Positions 9,097-20,387 are shown, counted from the first letter of the stretch. The stretch: 64,000 bases of DNA from Cannabis sativa (GCF_029168945.1 NC_083604.1:43767686-43831685); one strand, 5' to 3'. Notes: a model not told the origin generated them from the sequence alone. Numbers and translations are program-made.

Positions 9097-11180
9097 TGTA
9101 ACGCCGTAATGCTAAGGCATGCTACAGTGCTTTTTCAATTATTGTGCAATCTTTGCTAATCAAAGAAATTTCTCGAAAAACGTGTCAAATTAGAACTTTT
9201 GCTTTAAATATTAAACTTTGTAATATAATATAAAATTTACAAATCCCGGGATCCTGATTTCAAACTTTTAAAAAATTTATTGTTTAAACTTTACATTTCA
9301 AAATACATAACTTCCAGGTCGCACATCGACTTTCAAAATATAACTCCCAGATGTCCCGAGACCGAACACTCCGGGTCGCGCCGCTTGACATGTACAATCT
9401 CACCCGAGCTCAGGTTCATTCCTGTTCAGCCTTCGCCTTTCCTTTACCTACACATGGAAGCAGAAACTGTGAGTCAACAGACTCAGTAAGAAATGCATAT
9501 AACATACCATATAATTTCCGACCTGTAAATAGGCGCCCATACACCTATTTACAGAGCTTAACAGATGAGTATGAACGTTCAATACCAGGGTACAACCACT
9601 ATACCACATACACATCGTACCTCACTGTACGAGTGTTGGTAGGGTTTATCCCGATCACTGAGTAACACTGAGTGATGTACTACACACCTTAGCATTTTCC
9701 CATGCTTGTGTTGGTATCACTGTATCGTACTCACAATCACAACAATCACTGTACCAATACACTCTATAACTTATTCATACAAGTGTTGGTAGTGCTTAAC
9801 ATAATTCAAGCATGCATATTTAAACACATATACACACATTCAGATAATCACATCATACATTATACACAGTTCTTACCTGTTTTCCGAATTCAAGTGTGCT
9901 GGCCGACCTGAACAGAAATTCACGTGCTAGATGGATGCCCTAATCACAATAATTGCAACACAGATGAGTGACTCGCTAAATCACTTTCCGGGACTTAAAC
10001 TTGAAACTAAAAGTTTCCCTATCGATAAACCTCATGGCAATACCCTAAATATCTCAAAATTGGCCAAAACTAGGGTTCTGGAAATTCCCCCAACAGGCAG
10101 ACCGGTTCCCAACCGGCAACCCGGTTCTGGGTCACCAACCGGTCGACCGGTTGGTACTGGCCTCCCAGAACCGCAATTCCGGTTTTGCTGCTGGGAACCA
10201 AAAATCATCCCCCTTAATTCAAATCAAGCCCAAACCTTACCAAACTCTCCAGTATACCTATACAATGCATACACAATAGAATCCAAGCAGTATTTCACAG
10301 AAAAAACCAATAAATCCAATTATGCCATTAAAGCTCAAAGCTTGAGTTTCAAAACTCAAGCTTTCTTAGAACTAAAATCAAGCATCAAAAACAGTAGCTA
10401 GGGACTCAAATCAACTCAACCTAACCCCAGAATTCGAACCCTAAGCAATTCAAACCTTAACAGCTCCTATTACATCGAAACACCATTTCAACCTAACTTA
10501 AAAACTTGAAAACTAAGAAGGGTTCAATGGAGCTTACCTTAGATTGATTATCTCCTATGAAATCCTTGCTGAAATCCAACAATCAACACCAAAATCCCTT
10601 GGTTTGTCCCAGCCGAAAGCAAGAAAGAGAGAGAGAGGGTCAAGAACAAAGCAATTTTCTATTTTTCCTTTTTTCCTTGATTTTTCTTCACATGAGACAA
10701 AAGGACTAAGTAAATCCTTTGCTGAAATTAGCTTGATTAGGTGTCAAAACCTAAGGCAGCCACCTATCTCTATTTATTAACAAATGACTAAAATGCCCTT
10801 AAAGATATAACTTAGGTATTTCTAAAGCTAGGGGTAAAATGGTCAATTTCCATAACCCCGCTCAATCCCGATAATTTATTTTCTCTAAATTATTTCCCAC
10901 TATGAAATAGGGTTCTAAACTTACCCATGTGATCAATCTAGCCATCCATCGTATTTTCCGTTGTCGCCGAGCAAAAATTACAAAATTAACATATTTCACA
11001 TATAAACTAAATAATACCCCTAGAGTTTAATAAAATCTCCGGAATTGAGAAATTATAACTCTAATATTTATTTCTAAATATTGGGGTCCACATTTAAAAT
11101 TAATTCACAAATAATAATAAAATAATAAAAATTAGTGCTAATTGCCTTTTCTAATCCACATTACTAGAGCGGTCATTACA
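9097..11180 (-). repeat. 3' LTR of Gypsy-1 (full length)
   Basis: This 2084-bp repeat reads TGTAATGACC...GCGTTACA on the minus strand. It holds a perfect hairpin with 11-bp arms CTGTAAATAGG/CCTATTTACAG (9523-9554). Around 10100-10160 there is a cluster of ACCGG motifs that includes a 22-bp perfect palindrome (10134-10155). A TATA-like TTAATAAATAG lies at about 10763-10775, read on the minus strand. Open frames here (for example 9931-10401) also appear in the other LTR copies as lengths of non-coding DNA and are not genes. Confidence 0.9.
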
Positions 11181-11197
11181 ATTATCCCCCCGTTAAT
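11181..11197 (-). other. polypurine tract of Gypsy-1
   Basis: On the minus strand ATTAACGGGGGGATAAT abuts the 3' LTR. The TAA stop of pol (11182-11184) lies inside the tract. Gypsy-2 has the same arrangement of tract and LTR at 33640-33655. Confidence 0.8.
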
Positions 11198-12126
11198 AGG
11201 ATTTGGTCCCCGAAATCTAACCTGAATAGCTCTGGATGTTGAGTCCTCATATCTGACTCCAATTCCCAGGTGGCTTCTTCCACCTTACTGTTCCTCCAGA
11301 GCACCTTAACCAGTGCAATAGTCTTGTTGCGAAGAACTTTTTCTTTTCTATCCAAAATCTGAACAGGTTGCTCTTCATAGGATAAGTCTGGTTGTAGTTC
11401 AAGGGCTTCATAACTCAAGACATGAGTCGCGTCTGACACGTATTTCCTTAACATAGAGATGTGAAATACGTCATGAACAGCTGATAATGCTGGTGGTAAG
11501 GCTAGCCGATACGCTACCTGCCCGACCTTCTCGATTATCAGAAATGGCCCAATGAACCTAGGGCTTAACTTACCCTTCTTCCCGAAGCGCCTAATACCCT
11601 TCATTGGTGAAACCCGCAGGAAAACATGTTCCCTTACCTGAAATGTAACATCTCTACGCTTCGGATCAGCATAACTTTTCTGCCTGCTTTGAGAAGCAAG
11701 CATCCGAGCCTTGATCTTATCAATAGCTTCATTGGTCCTCTGCACTAACTCTGGACCCAGGTACTTCCTTTCTCCTGTCTCGTCCCAATGAATAGGAGAA
11801 CGACATTTGCTACCATATAACATCTCATAGGGAGCCATCCCTATTGTACTTTGGTAGCTGTTGTTGTAGGATAATTCAATTAAAGGCAAGTACTTACTCC
11901 ATGAACCCTCAAAGTCCATGACACAGGCTCGCAGTAGGTCTTCTAAAATCTGGATAGTTCTTTCCGACTGACCATCAGTCTGAGGGTGAAAGGCTGTACT
12001 AAACTTTAACTTGGTACCCATAGCCTTCTGAAGACTCACCAAAAACTTCGATGTGAACTTTGGATCCCTATCTGATACAATAGATTTAGGGGCTCCATGG
12101 AGACGAACTATCTCCTTCACATACAA
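11182..12126 (-). CDS. integrase C-terminal half and chromodomain-like end (Gypsy-1 pol, part 3)
   Basis: This 314-residue frame is the last third of the Gypsy-1 polyprotein. It starts just after a nonsense codon (12134-12136, TAG where Gypsy-2 has CAG), so its first Met is not a natural start. It carries the second and third integrase acidic residues: Asp in SDRDPKFTSKF and Glu in TDGQSERTIQILED. Next come the C-terminal DNA-binding region with KGKLSPRFIGPF and HDVFHISMLRKY. The end (VLWRNSKVEEATWELESDM) resembles the chromodomain of Tekay/Del chromoviruses, which is thought to steer integration to heterochromatin. The frame ends inside the polypurine tract. Confidence 0.85.
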   Translation of the reverse strand: MYVKEIVRLHGAPKSIVSDRDPKFTSKFLVSLQKAMGTKLKFSTAFHPQTDGQSERTIQILEDLLRACVMDFEGSWSKYLPLIELSYNNSYQSTIGMAPYEMLYGSKCRSPIHWDETGERKYLGPELVQRTNEAIDKIKARMLASQSRQKSYADPKRRDVTFQVREHVFLRVSPMKGIRRFGKKGKLSPRFIGPFLIIEKVGQVAYRLALPPALSAVHDVFHISMLRKYVSDATHVLSYEALELQPDLSYEEQPVQILDRKEKVLRNKTIALVKVLWRNSKVEEATWELESDMRTQHPELFRLDFGDQILLTGG

Positions 12127-12135
12127 TTCAGCATA

Positions 12136-13926
12136 CTAATCCACTGAATAGGTAACTTTCACTGGTAGAAAGTGAGCCGACTTTGTGAATCTATCCACAA
12201 TGACCCATACAGAATCATACATCCCTGTAGTTCTAGGTAAACCAGTTACAAATTCCATTGCGATGTCCTCCCACTTCCATTCTGGAAGGACTAAAGGTTG
12301 CAATAACCCTGCCGACCTCTGATGTTCAGCCTTAATCTGCTGGCAGGTTAAACACTTGGACACATAGTCCACCACATCTCTTTTCATCCCATACCACCAG
12401 AAGTAGGGTTTCAAATCCTGATACATCTTGGTGGTTCCCGGATGCAACGAATATGGCGTGGTGTGAGCTTCATCCAGTATTTCTTTCTTAAGCTCATCAA
12501 CACTAGGAACACAAACTCGAGCTTTATATAACAACATTCCACTGCTCGAGACTAAAAAGCCTCTAGGCCGACCAGCCACTACTTCATCTCGAACTTTAAC
12601 TAGCTCAGGATCTTCCAGTTGTGCCTTTCTGATTCTCTCCAACAGATCAGATTGGAGTGTTAAATTATGTAATTTCCCGACCACGAACTCAATTCCTGCA
12701 CTAATCATTTCCGAGGCTAGTTGAGGGGCTATCATAACCGTAGTACACACTTGCCCGGGACCCTTTCTGCTTAGAGCATCGGCCACAACATTGGCTTTCC
12801 CGAGGTGATACAGTATTTCACAATCGTAGTCTTTAACTAACTCCAACCACCTTCTCTGCCTCATATTCAAATCTTTCTGGGTGAAAAAGTATTTAAGACT
12901 TTTATGATCAGTATAAATTTCACACTTTTCACCGTAAAGATAATGTCGCCATATCTTTAAAGCAAAAACCACGGCAGCGAGCTCTAAATCATGAGTTGGG
13001 TAACGCTGCTCATAATCCTTCAATTGACGAGAGGCATAAGCTATGACTCTGTCAGCTTGCATCAGAACACATCCCAGACCCTGTCTGGATGCATCACAAT
13101 AAACAACGAATTTCTCTTGATCTGATGGCAAAGCTAACACCGGAGCTATTATCAAACGTTGCTTCAACTCTTGAAAACTTGACTCACACTTATCTGACCA
13201 CACAAATCTCTGATTTTTCTTGGTCAATTCGGTTAGGGGCATAGAAAGTTTAGAAAATCCTTCGACGAAACGTCGATAATACCCTGCTAACCCGAGAAAA
13301 CTTCGAACTTCTGTCACAGACTTGGGCCTCGGCCAATTCTTCACTGATTCTACCTTGTTTGGATCGACCATAATTCTATTCTTCCCAACGATATGACCCA
13401 GAAAGGACACCTCGGACAACCAGAATTCACACTTTTTGAACTTGGCATACAGCTTGTGATCCCTAAGTCGTTGTAACACCATTCGAAGATGATGCTCGTG
13501 CTCCTCTTCTGACTGAGAGTACACAAGAATGTCATCGATAAACACTATAACGCAGTTATCGAGGAAATCCTTGAATAGCCTATTCATAAGATCCATAAAG
13601 GCCGCAGGAGCATTAGTCAATCCGAACGACATTACCAGAAACTCATAGTGCCCATATCTAGTTCTAAAAGCAGTCTTCGATATGTCTTCCTCCCGAATTC
13701 TGAGTTGATGATAACCCGACCGTAAATCAATCTTCCAAAACACTGTCTTTCCCTGAAGCTGATCGAACAAATCATCGATCCTGGGCAACGGGTACTTGAT
13801 TTTAATCGTCAGCTTGTTTAGTTCCCGATAATCAATACACATTCTGAGGGAACCATCTTTCTTTTTTACAAAAAAGAACCGGAGCTCCCCAGGGCGATAC
13901 ACTGGGTCGAATAAACCCAATATCAA
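12136..13926 (-). CDS. reverse transcriptase, RNase H and integrase N-terminal half (Gypsy-1 pol, part 2)
   Basis: This 596-residue frame is the middle of the polyprotein. It holds RT with IDYRELN near residue 31, [10 protein letters not shown] near 68 and the catalytic FIDDILVYS with the Asp pair at 131-132. RNase H follows with [11 protein letters not shown] and [10 protein letters not shown]. The integrase zinc-binding region has HPGTTKMY and CLTCQQIK, and the start of the core has [16 protein letters not shown]. The first catalytic Asp of integrase is changed: the codon at 12253-12255 is GAA (MEFV) where Gypsy-2 has GAC (MDFV). The first Met here is artificial; a one-base insertion in an A/T run near 13870-13876 shifts the frame away from the gag ORF. 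It ends at TAG 12136. Confidence 0.88.
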   Translation of the reverse strand: MILGLFDPVYRPGELRFFFVKKKDGSLRMCIDYRELNKLTIKIKYPLPRIDDLFDQLQGKTVFWKIDLRSGYHQLRIREEDISKTAFRTRYGHYEFLVMSFGLTNAPAAFMDLMNRLFKDFLDNCVIVFIDDILVYSQSEEEHEHHLRMVLQRLRDHKLYAKFKKCEFWLSEVSFLGHIVGKNRIMVDPNKVESVKNWPRPKSVTEVRSFLGLAGYYRRFVEGFSKLSMPLTELTKKNQRFVWSDKCESSFQELKQRLIIAPVLALPSDQEKFVVYCDASRQGLGCVLMQADRVIAYASRQLKDYEQRYPTHDLELAAVVFALKIWRHYLYGEKCEIYTDHKSLKYFFTQKDLNMRQRRWLELVKDYDCEILYHLGKANVVADALSRKGPGQVCTTVMIAPQLASEMISAGIEFVVGKLHNLTLQSDLLERIRKAQLEDPELVKVRDEVVAGRPRGFLVSSSGMLLYKARVCVPSVDELKKEILDEAHTTPYSLHPGTTKMYQDLKPYFWWYGMKRDVVDYVSKCLTCQQIKAEHQRSAGLLQPLVLPEWKWEDIAMEFVTGLPRTTGMYDSVWVIVDRFTKSAHFLPVKVTYSVD

Positions 13927-15817
13927 GCATCCCCTGAAGTTGTAACTTAAGCTCCTTGAGTTCTGCTAGAGCCATCCTATATGGAGCTTTAGAAACAGGT
14001 TCGACTCCAGGTGCCAAATCAATTACAAAGTCAATCTCTCGCTGTGGCGGCAATCCCGGCAATTCATCGGGAAACACATCAAGAAAATCTTTCACCACCC
14101 GGACTACCTCAGGCCCAAATGTTTCATGTTTGCTGGAGTCAAATACTACCGCTAGAAATCCTACACAACCATTGCATAGTAAATCCCTAGCTCTCAGCAC
14201 AGAAATAACCGGGATTCGAGACCCCTGAACCGATCCAACATAAACAAATGGATCTTCACCTTCCGGCTGAAAAGTCACCATTTTACACCTACAATCTATA
14301 CTGGCCGAATACTTGGATAGAAAATCCATTCCCAGTATAATATCAAACTCAGTTAATTTCAATTCTATGAGGTCAGTACTCAATTCCCTATCTTCGATCC
14401 TAATCGGCATAGACCTAATGCGCCTATTAGAGATAACCAATTCCCCGCTAGGCATTAGGGTTCCAAACCCTCTTTCTAAGATATCACAAGGCCTACCCAA
14501 AAGATCAATCACTCTTGTAGCCACATATGAACGTGTAGCTCCCGAGTCAAATAATACTGTAAATAACAAGTTGTTGACGGGAAGCTGACCTGTCACAATG
14601 AAGGACCGGCCGGCATCAGCTTGGGTAATGGCAAACACACGAGCAGGAACCGGTTTCACCTCAGCTTTTGGCTCCTCTTTCTTTGCCTGGGGGCAATCTT
14701 TCTTGAAATGCCCCACCATGCCACACAGGAAGCATGTCTTCCGGTTACATTCTCCCGGATGATGTTTCTTGCACCTCGGACACTCAGGATAAGAGTAACC
14801 TTGGCGTCCACCTCTGCCTTGGTTCCCACGGAACCGCTTGTTTTGCCCCGAGCCACCAGAAGCTGGAACAGCTTTTCTTTTCTGCTCAGTGGTGGAGTCA
14901 CCACCATCCCTACCATAAACAGGAGTAGGAACAGTGGGGGTTCCACCGACACTCGGAGTCACCCGGGGCTCCTGAAGAAATTTCACTGCACCCTCGGCTC
15001 TCAAAGCCTTCTCAACCATATCTGCATACGTGGTTGCTTCAGTAGTGGTAATAACCAGATCATGCCGGATCTTTGCACTCAAACCCGCTAAATATTTTTC
15101 TTTCTTACTGAAGTCAGTGGGCACAATTCCTGCTGCAAACTTAGCCAACCGATCAAACTTCGTCGTGTATTCAGTGACTGACATTCCCTTAGTCTGAACT
15201 AGATCAGTGAACTCTTTCCGCTTTGCACTGCGGACCGCTTCGTTGTAATACTTGGAGTTAAATAACTCCTTAAATTCTTCCCAGGTCATCAGCGTGACGT
15301 CCCGAGTGAGGGTTATCAACTCCCACCACACGAGAGCATCTTCCTGAAACTGGAAAGTGGCACAGGTCACCCGGTCATTTCCAACCACTCCCATAAAATT
15401 AAGGATGCGTTCAATCATTGAAAGCCACTGCTCGGCCTTCATCACATCAGGGCCTCCCAGAAACACTGGAGGTGTCTGTTTTCGAAATCTTTCGTACAAC
15501 GGTTCCATACGGTTGCCAACAACATGTTGTTCTGCTGGCACCGCAGGAACTGCAACAGCCTGAACCACTTGAGGAGGCACGGCAAGAGGACCCTGCTGCC
15601 TCAACCTTTGGATCTCTTCATCTTGTTGGCGAATTCTATCTTGCATCTCAACAAATCTTTGCTCCCAATCAGGAGGAGCTTGAGGTGGATTTACAGGGCG
15701 ACCACCCTGAGCTCTGCCACGGCCACGGCCGCGACAACGAGGATTTTGAGGATTCCCCTGACCGCCTCCGGTCTCAACCATGCCACCCTGACTTCTTGTA
15801 TTTCGCGGGGCGTCCAT
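13832..15817 (-). CDS. gag and aspartic protease (Gypsy-1 polyprotein, part 1)
   Basis: This 661-residue frame starts at the natural ATG ([10 protein letters not shown]), which is shared with Gypsy-2 at 18798. It has an Arg/Gly-rich N-terminus, then a short coiled coil rich in Gln/Glu/Arg (about 53-75). The retrotransposon gag domain spans about 115-275 ([27 protein letters not shown]). A basic Gly-rich linker leads to CPRC..HH..C at 346-356 and a CX2CX4HX4C zinc knuckle [14 protein letters not shown] at 362-375. The aspartic protease has LFDSGATRS (Asp 424) and the flap partner IILGMDFL. The RT N-terminus follows until the frameshift near residue 650. No stop separates gag from pol, as expected for this lineage. 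Confidence 0.9.
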   Translation of the reverse strand: MDAPRNTRSQGGMVETGGGQGNPQNPRCRGRGRGRAQGGRPVNPPQAPPDWEQRFVEMQDRIRQQDEEIQRLRQQGPLAVPPQVVQAVAVPAVPAEQHVVGNRMEPLYERFRKQTPPVFLGGPDVMKAEQWLSMIERILNFMGVVGNDRVTCATFQFQEDALVWWELITLTRDVTLMTWEEFKELFNSKYYNEAVRSAKRKEFTDLVQTKGMSVTEYTTKFDRLAKFAAGIVPTDFSKKEKYLAGLSAKIRHDLVITTTEATTYADMVEKALRAEGAVKFLQEPRVTPSVGGTPTVPTPVYGRDGGDSTTEQKRKAVPASGGSGQNKRFRGNQGRGGRQGYSYPECPRCKKHHPGECNRKTCFLCGMVGHFKKDCPQAKKEEPKAEVKPVPARVFAITQADAGRSFIVTGQLPVNNLLFTVLFDSGATRSYVATRVIDLLGRPCDILERGFGTLMPSGELVISNRRIRSMPIRIEDRELSTDLIELKLTEFDIILGMDFLSKYSASIDCRCKMVTFQPEGEDPFVYVGSVQGSRIPVISVLRARDLLCNGCVGFLAVVFDSSKHETFGPEVVRVVKDFLDVFPDELPGLPPQREIDFVIDLAPGVEPVSKAPYRMALAELKELKLQLQGMLDIGFIRPSVSPWGAPVLFCKKERWFPQNVY

Positions 15818-16074
15818 TTAATAGGACTTAGCCTACGAATCCATAAGCCAGGCAGGTTAGACAGTGATCAAAATTAACACCACTCTTAATAACTTAAAGG
15901 CAACACACTTTCTTTTCTTTTTAAGAAAATATATTTAATTTAAATCTAATATGCTTCCTAACATGCTTTCACATTCATTTAAAATACTAAACAAGTACGG
16001 GCTTACTGAACCGTGAACCGAGCTTTCTCTAATAAAGATTTTACATATCATAGCAAGCTTCGGTAGACAAACCT
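15818..16074 (-). other. untranslated leader of Gypsy-1
   Basis: About 250 bp separate the primer-binding site from the gag ATG. The region is AT-rich and has no frame. Gypsy-2 has an equivalent leader of similar length at 18534-18797. Confidence 0.6.
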
Positions 16075-16090
16075 GGCGGCTCTGATACCA
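16075..16090 (-). other. primer-binding site of Gypsy-1
   Basis: On the minus strand TGGTATCAGAGCCGCC lies four bases inside the LTR end at 16095. It matches the initiator tRNA-Met complement. It identifies the right-hand LTR as the 5' LTR and the element as minus strand. Confidence 0.85.
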
Positions 16091-16094
16091 AAAT

Positions 16095-17271
16095 TGTAAT
16101 GCCCTAATGCTAAGGCACGCTACAGTGCTTTTTCAATTATTGTGCAATCTTTGCTAATCAAAGAAATTTCTCGAAAAACGTGTCAAAGTAAAACTTTTGC
16201 TTTAAATATTAAACTTTGTAATATAATATAATATTTACAAATCTCGGGATCCCGATTTCAAACTTTTAAAAAATTTATTGTTTAAACCTTACATTTCAAA
16301 ATACATAACTTCCAGGTCGCACAGCGACTTTCAAAATATAACTCCCAGATGTCCCGAGACCGAACACTCCAGGTCGCGCCGCTTGACATGTACAATCTCA
16401 CCCGAGCTCAGGTTCATTCCTGTTTAGCCTTCGCCTTTCCTTTACCTACACATGGAAGCGAGCGTGAGTCAACAGACTCAGTAAGAAATGCATATAACAT
16501 ACCATATAATTTCCGACCTGTAAATAGGCGCCCATACACCTATTTACAGAGCTTAACAGATGAGTATGAATGTTCAATACCAGGGTACAACCACTATACC
16601 ACATACACATCGTACCTCACTGTACGAGTGTTGGTAGGGTTTATCCCGATCACTGAGTAACACTGAATGATGTACCACACACCTTAGCATTTTCTCATGC
16701 TTGTGTTGGTATCACTGTATCGTACTCACAATCACAACAATCACTGTACCAATACACTCTATAACTTATTCATACAAGTGTTGGTAGTGCTTAACATAAT
16801 TCAAGCATGCATATATAAACACATATACACACATTCAGATAATCACATCATACATTATACACAGTTCTTACCTGTTTTCTGAATTCAAGTGTGCTGGCCG
16901 ACCTGAACGGAAATTCACGTGCTAGATGGATGCCCTAATCACAATAATTGCAACACAGATGAGTTACTCGCTAAATCACTTTCCGGGACTTAAACTTGAA
17001 ACTAAAAGTTTCCGTATCGATAAACCTCATGCCAATACCATAAATATCTCAAAATTGCCCAAAACTAGGGTTCTGGAAATTCCCCCAACAGGCAGACCGG
17101 TTACCAACCGGCGACCCGGTTCTGGGTCACCAACCGGTCGACCGGTTGGTACTGGCCCCCCAGAACCGGAATTTCGGTTTTGCTGCTGGGAACCAAAAAT
17201 CATCCCCCTTAATTCAAATCAAGCCCAAACCTTACCAAACTCTCCAGTATACCTATACAATGCATACACAA
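16095..17271 (-). repeat. truncated 5' LTR of Gypsy-1
   Basis: This 1177-bp stretch matches 9097-10276 of the 3' LTR, including the 11-bp-arm hairpin (16518-16549) and the 22-bp palindrome (17129-17150). Similarity stops after GCATACACAA. The remaining 0.9 kb, which on the minus strand is the start of the LTR and holds the TATA-like motif, is missing. The element therefore has no complete promoter of its own. Confidence 0.88.
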
Positions 17272-17275
17272 CCGG
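17272..17275. other. fold-back junction between the two Tekay elements
   Basis: Left of this point is Gypsy-1 LTR read on the minus strand, and right of it the same LTR family read on the plus strand. Four bases, CCGG, belong clearly to neither side. The right side starts with TCGAATTCTGG, the reverse complement of about 10425-10435 of the Gypsy-1 3' LTR. The LTR interior between the two breakpoints is missing on both sides. This is a DNA rearrangement scar and not an element end. Confidence 0.8.
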
Positions 17276-18513
17276 TCGAATTCTGGGGTTAGGTTGAGTT
17301 GATTTGAGTCCCTAGCTACTGTTTTTGATGCTTGATTTTAGTTATGCATTGTATAGGTATACTGGAGAGTTTGGTAAGGTTTGGGCTTGATTTGAATTAA
17401 GGGGGATGATTTTTGGTTCCCAACAGCAAAACCGAAATTTCGGTTCTGGGAGGCCAGTACCAACCGGTCGACCGGTTGGTGACCCAAAGCCAGGTCGCCG
17501 GTTGAGAACCGGTCTGCCTGTTGGGGGAAATTCCAGAACCCTAGTTTTGGCCAATTTTGAGATATTTAGGGTATTGCCTTGAGGTTTATCGATAGGGAAA
17601 CTTTTGTTTTCAAGTTTAAGTCCCGAAAAGTGATTTAGCGAGTCACTCATCTGTGTTGCTATTATTGTGATTAGGGCATCCATCTAGCACGTGAATTCCG
17701 TTCAGGTCGGCCAGCACACTTGAATTCAGAAAACAGGTAAGAACTGTGTATAATGTATGATGTGATTATCTGAATGTGTGTATATGTGATTGTATATGCA
17801 TGCTTGAATTATGTTATGCACTACCAACACTTGTATGAATAAGTTATAGAGTGCATTGGTATAGTGATTACTGACACTGTGAGTATGACACAGTGATACC
17901 AACACATGCACGGGAAAATGCTAAGGTGTGTGGTACATCACTCAGTGTTACTCAGTGTTCGGGGTAAACCCTACCAACACTCGTACAGTGAGTTAAGATG
18001 TGTATGTGGTATAGTGGTTGTACCCTGGTATTGAACGTTCATACTCATCTGTTAAGCTCTGTAAATAGGTGTATGGGCGCCTATTTACAGGTCGGAAATT
18101 ATATGGTATGTTATATGCATTTCTTACTGAGTCTGTTGACTCACAGTTTCTGCTTCCATGTGTAGGTAAAGGAAAGGCGAAGGCTGAACAAGAATGAACC
18201 TGAGATCGGGTGAGATTGTACATGTCAAGCGGCGCGACCTGGAGTGTTCGGTCTCGGGACATCTGGGAGTTGTATTTTGAAAGTCGTTGTGCGACCTAGA
18301 ACTTGTGTATTTTGAATGTATAGTTTGAAAAGTAAATTCTACAAGCTTAAAAACGGGATCCCAAAATTTGTAAATATTATATTATATTACAAAGTTTAAT
18401 ATCTAAAGCAAAAGTTTTAATTTGACACGTTTTTCGAGAAATTTCTTTGATTAGCAAAGATTGCACAATAATTGAAAAAGCACTGTAGCGTGCCTTAGCA
18501 TTAGGGCGTTACA
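17276..18513 (+). repeat. truncated 5' LTR of Gypsy-2
   Basis: This is the terminal 1.24 kb of the LTR, ending GGCGTTACA. It lacks the LTR start and the promoter-proximal part. It also has an internal deletion of about 115-120 bp just after 17343, where TTTTAGTT is joined to ATGCATTG; the segment is present in the Gypsy-1 3' LTR (about 10272-10388). It contains the palindrome (17459-17480) and the 11-bp-arm hairpin (18059-18090). Confidence 0.85.
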
Positions 18514-18517
18514 ATTT

Positions 18518-18533
18518 TGGTATCAAAGCCGCC
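18518..18533 (+). other. primer-binding site of Gypsy-2
   Basis: TGGTATCAAAGCCGCC starts four bases after the LTR end. It differs by one base (A for G) from the Gypsy-1 site and from the initiator tRNA-Met complement. Confidence 0.82.
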
Positions 18534-18797
18534 AGGTTTGTCTACCGAAGCTTGCTAAGACATGTACAATCTTCATCAGAGAAAGCTCGGTTCACGGTTC
18601 AGTAAGCCCGTACTTGATTAGTACTTTAAATAAATATGAATGTGAAAGCATGTTAGGAAGCATATTAGATTTAAATTAAATATATTTCTTTAAAAAGAAA
18701 AGAAAGTGTGTTGTCTTTAAGTCTATAAGAGCGGTGTTAAGTTTTGATCGCTGTCTAACCTGCCTGGCTTATGGATTCGCAGGCTAAGTCCTATTAA

Positions 18798-20387
18798 ATG
18801 GACGCCCCGCGAAATACAAGAAGTCAGGGTGGCATGGTTGAGACCGGAGGCGGTCAGGGGAATCCTCAAAATCCTCGTGGTCGCGGTCGTGGCCGTGGCA
18901 GAGCTTAGGGTGGTCGCCCTGTAAATCCACCTCAAGCTCCTCCTGATTGGGAGCAAATATTTGCTGAGATGCAAGATAGAATCCGCCAGCAAGATGAAGA
19001 GATCCAAAGATTGAGGCAGCAGGGTCCTCCTGCCGTGCCTCCTCAAGTAGTTCAGGCCGTTGCAGTTCCTGCGGTGCCAGCAGAAGAACCTGTTGTTGGC
19101 AACCGTATGGAGCCGTTGTATGAAAGATTCCGGAAACAGGCACCTCCAGTGTTTCTGGGAGGCCCTGATGTGATGAAGGCCGAGCAGTGGCTTTCAGTGA
19201 TTGAACGCATCCTTAATTTTATGGGAGTGGTTGGTAATGACCGGGTGACCTGCGCCACTTTCCAGTTTCAGGAAGACGCTCTCGTTTGGTGGGAGTTGAT
19301 AACCCTCACTCGAGACGTCACGCTGATGGCCTGGGAAGAATTCAAGGAGTTATTTAACTCCAAGTATTACAATGAAGCAGTCCGCAGTGCAAAGCGGAAA
19401 GAGTTCACTGATCTAGTTCAAACCGAGGGAATGTTGGTTACTGAATACACGACAAAGTTTGATCGGTTGGCTAAGTTGGCGGCGGGAATTGTGCCGACTG
19501 ATTTTAGCAAGAAAGAAAAATATTTGGCGGGTTTGAGTGCAAAGATTCGACATGACCTAGTGATTACGACTACTGAAGCAACCACATATGCGGAGATGGT
19601 TGAGAAGGCTTTGAGAGCCGAGGGTGCAGTTAAATTCCTTCAGGAGCCCCGGGTGACTCCGAGTGTTGGTGGAACCCCCACTGTTCCTACTCCTGTTTAT
19701 GGTAGGGATGGTGGTGACTCCACCACTGAGCAGAAAAGAAAAATTGTTCCGGCTTCTGGTGGTTCGGGGCAAAGTAAGCGGTTCCGTGGGAACCAAGGTA
19801 GAGGAGGACGCCAGGGTTACTCTTACCCTGAGTGTCCACGGTGCAAGAAACATCATCCGGGAGAGTGTAACCGGAAGACATGCTTTCTGTGTGGCATGGT
19901 GGGGCATTTCAAGAAAGATTGCCCCCAGGCAAAGAAAGAGGAGCCGAAAGCTGAGGTGAAACCGGTTCCTGCTCGTGTGTTTGCTATTACCCAAGTTGAT
20001 GCTGCAGCCAGTCCTTCTGTTGTGACAGGTCAGCTTCCCATCAACAACTTGTTATTTACAGTATTATTTGACTCGGGAGCTACACGTTCATATGTGGCTA
20101 CAAGAGTGATTGACCTTTTGGGTAGACCTTGTGATATTTTAGAAAGAGGGTTTGGAACCCTAATGCCTAGCGGGGAATTGGTTATCTCTAATAGGTGCAT
20201 TAGGTCTATGCCAATTAGGATTGAAGATAGGGAATTGAGTACTGATCTCATAGAATTGAAATTAACTGAGTTTGATATTATACTGGGAATGGATTTCTTA
20301 TCCAAGTATTCGACCAGTATAGATTGTAGGCGTAAAATGGTGACTTTTCAGCCGGAAGGTGAAGATCCATTTGTTTATGTTGGATAA
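18798..20387 (+). pseudogene. gag and aspartic protease of Gypsy-2 (broken)
   Basis: The ATG at 18798 gives the same [10 protein letters not shown] start as Gypsy-1. A nonsense codon at 18906-18908 (TAG where Gypsy-1 has CAG, a C-to-T change) breaks it, so the long open stretch runs from an internal Met at 18969. It keeps the coiled coil, the gag domain, [12 protein letters not shown], the zinc knuckle [14 protein letters not shown] and the protease motif LFDSGATRS with IILGMDFL. It stops at TAA 20385-20387, after FVYVG, where Gypsy-1 reads Ser. Confidence 0.87.

Larger units (their letters stand above)
9097..17271 (-). mobile_element. Gypsy-1, Tekay/Del-type chromovirus LTR retrotransposon
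   Basis: In minus orientation the element has a truncated 5' LTR (16095-17271), a primer-binding site (16075-16090), gag-protease-RT-RNase H-integrase-chromodomain (15817 down to 11182), a polypurine tract (11181-11197) and a full 3' LTR (9097-11180). The single long gag-pol with a C-terminal chromodomain-like segment and LTRs of about 2.1 kb fit the Tekay/Del lineage. It carries one frameshift and one nonsense codon, so it is recently dead. Its left end cuts Copia-A. Its right end is not a normal LTR end but a fold-back junction with Gypsy-2. Confidence 0.9.

Noticed and set aside
9931..10401. 156-residue open frame
   Set aside because: It lies inside the Gypsy-1 LTR; related frames in the other LTRs (16926-17297, 17342-17683 and 34717-34905) differ in length and reading, and none resembles a protein.
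13865..13880. programmed frameshift between protease and RT in Gypsy-1
   Set aside because: Gypsy-2 has no shift at this place; the extra base sits in a homopolymer run, which suggests a random indel.
14621..15831. several plus-strand frames of 60-156 codons
   Set aside because: They are antisense shadows of the Gypsy-1 gag gene; Gypsy-2 shows the same shadows on its opposite strand.
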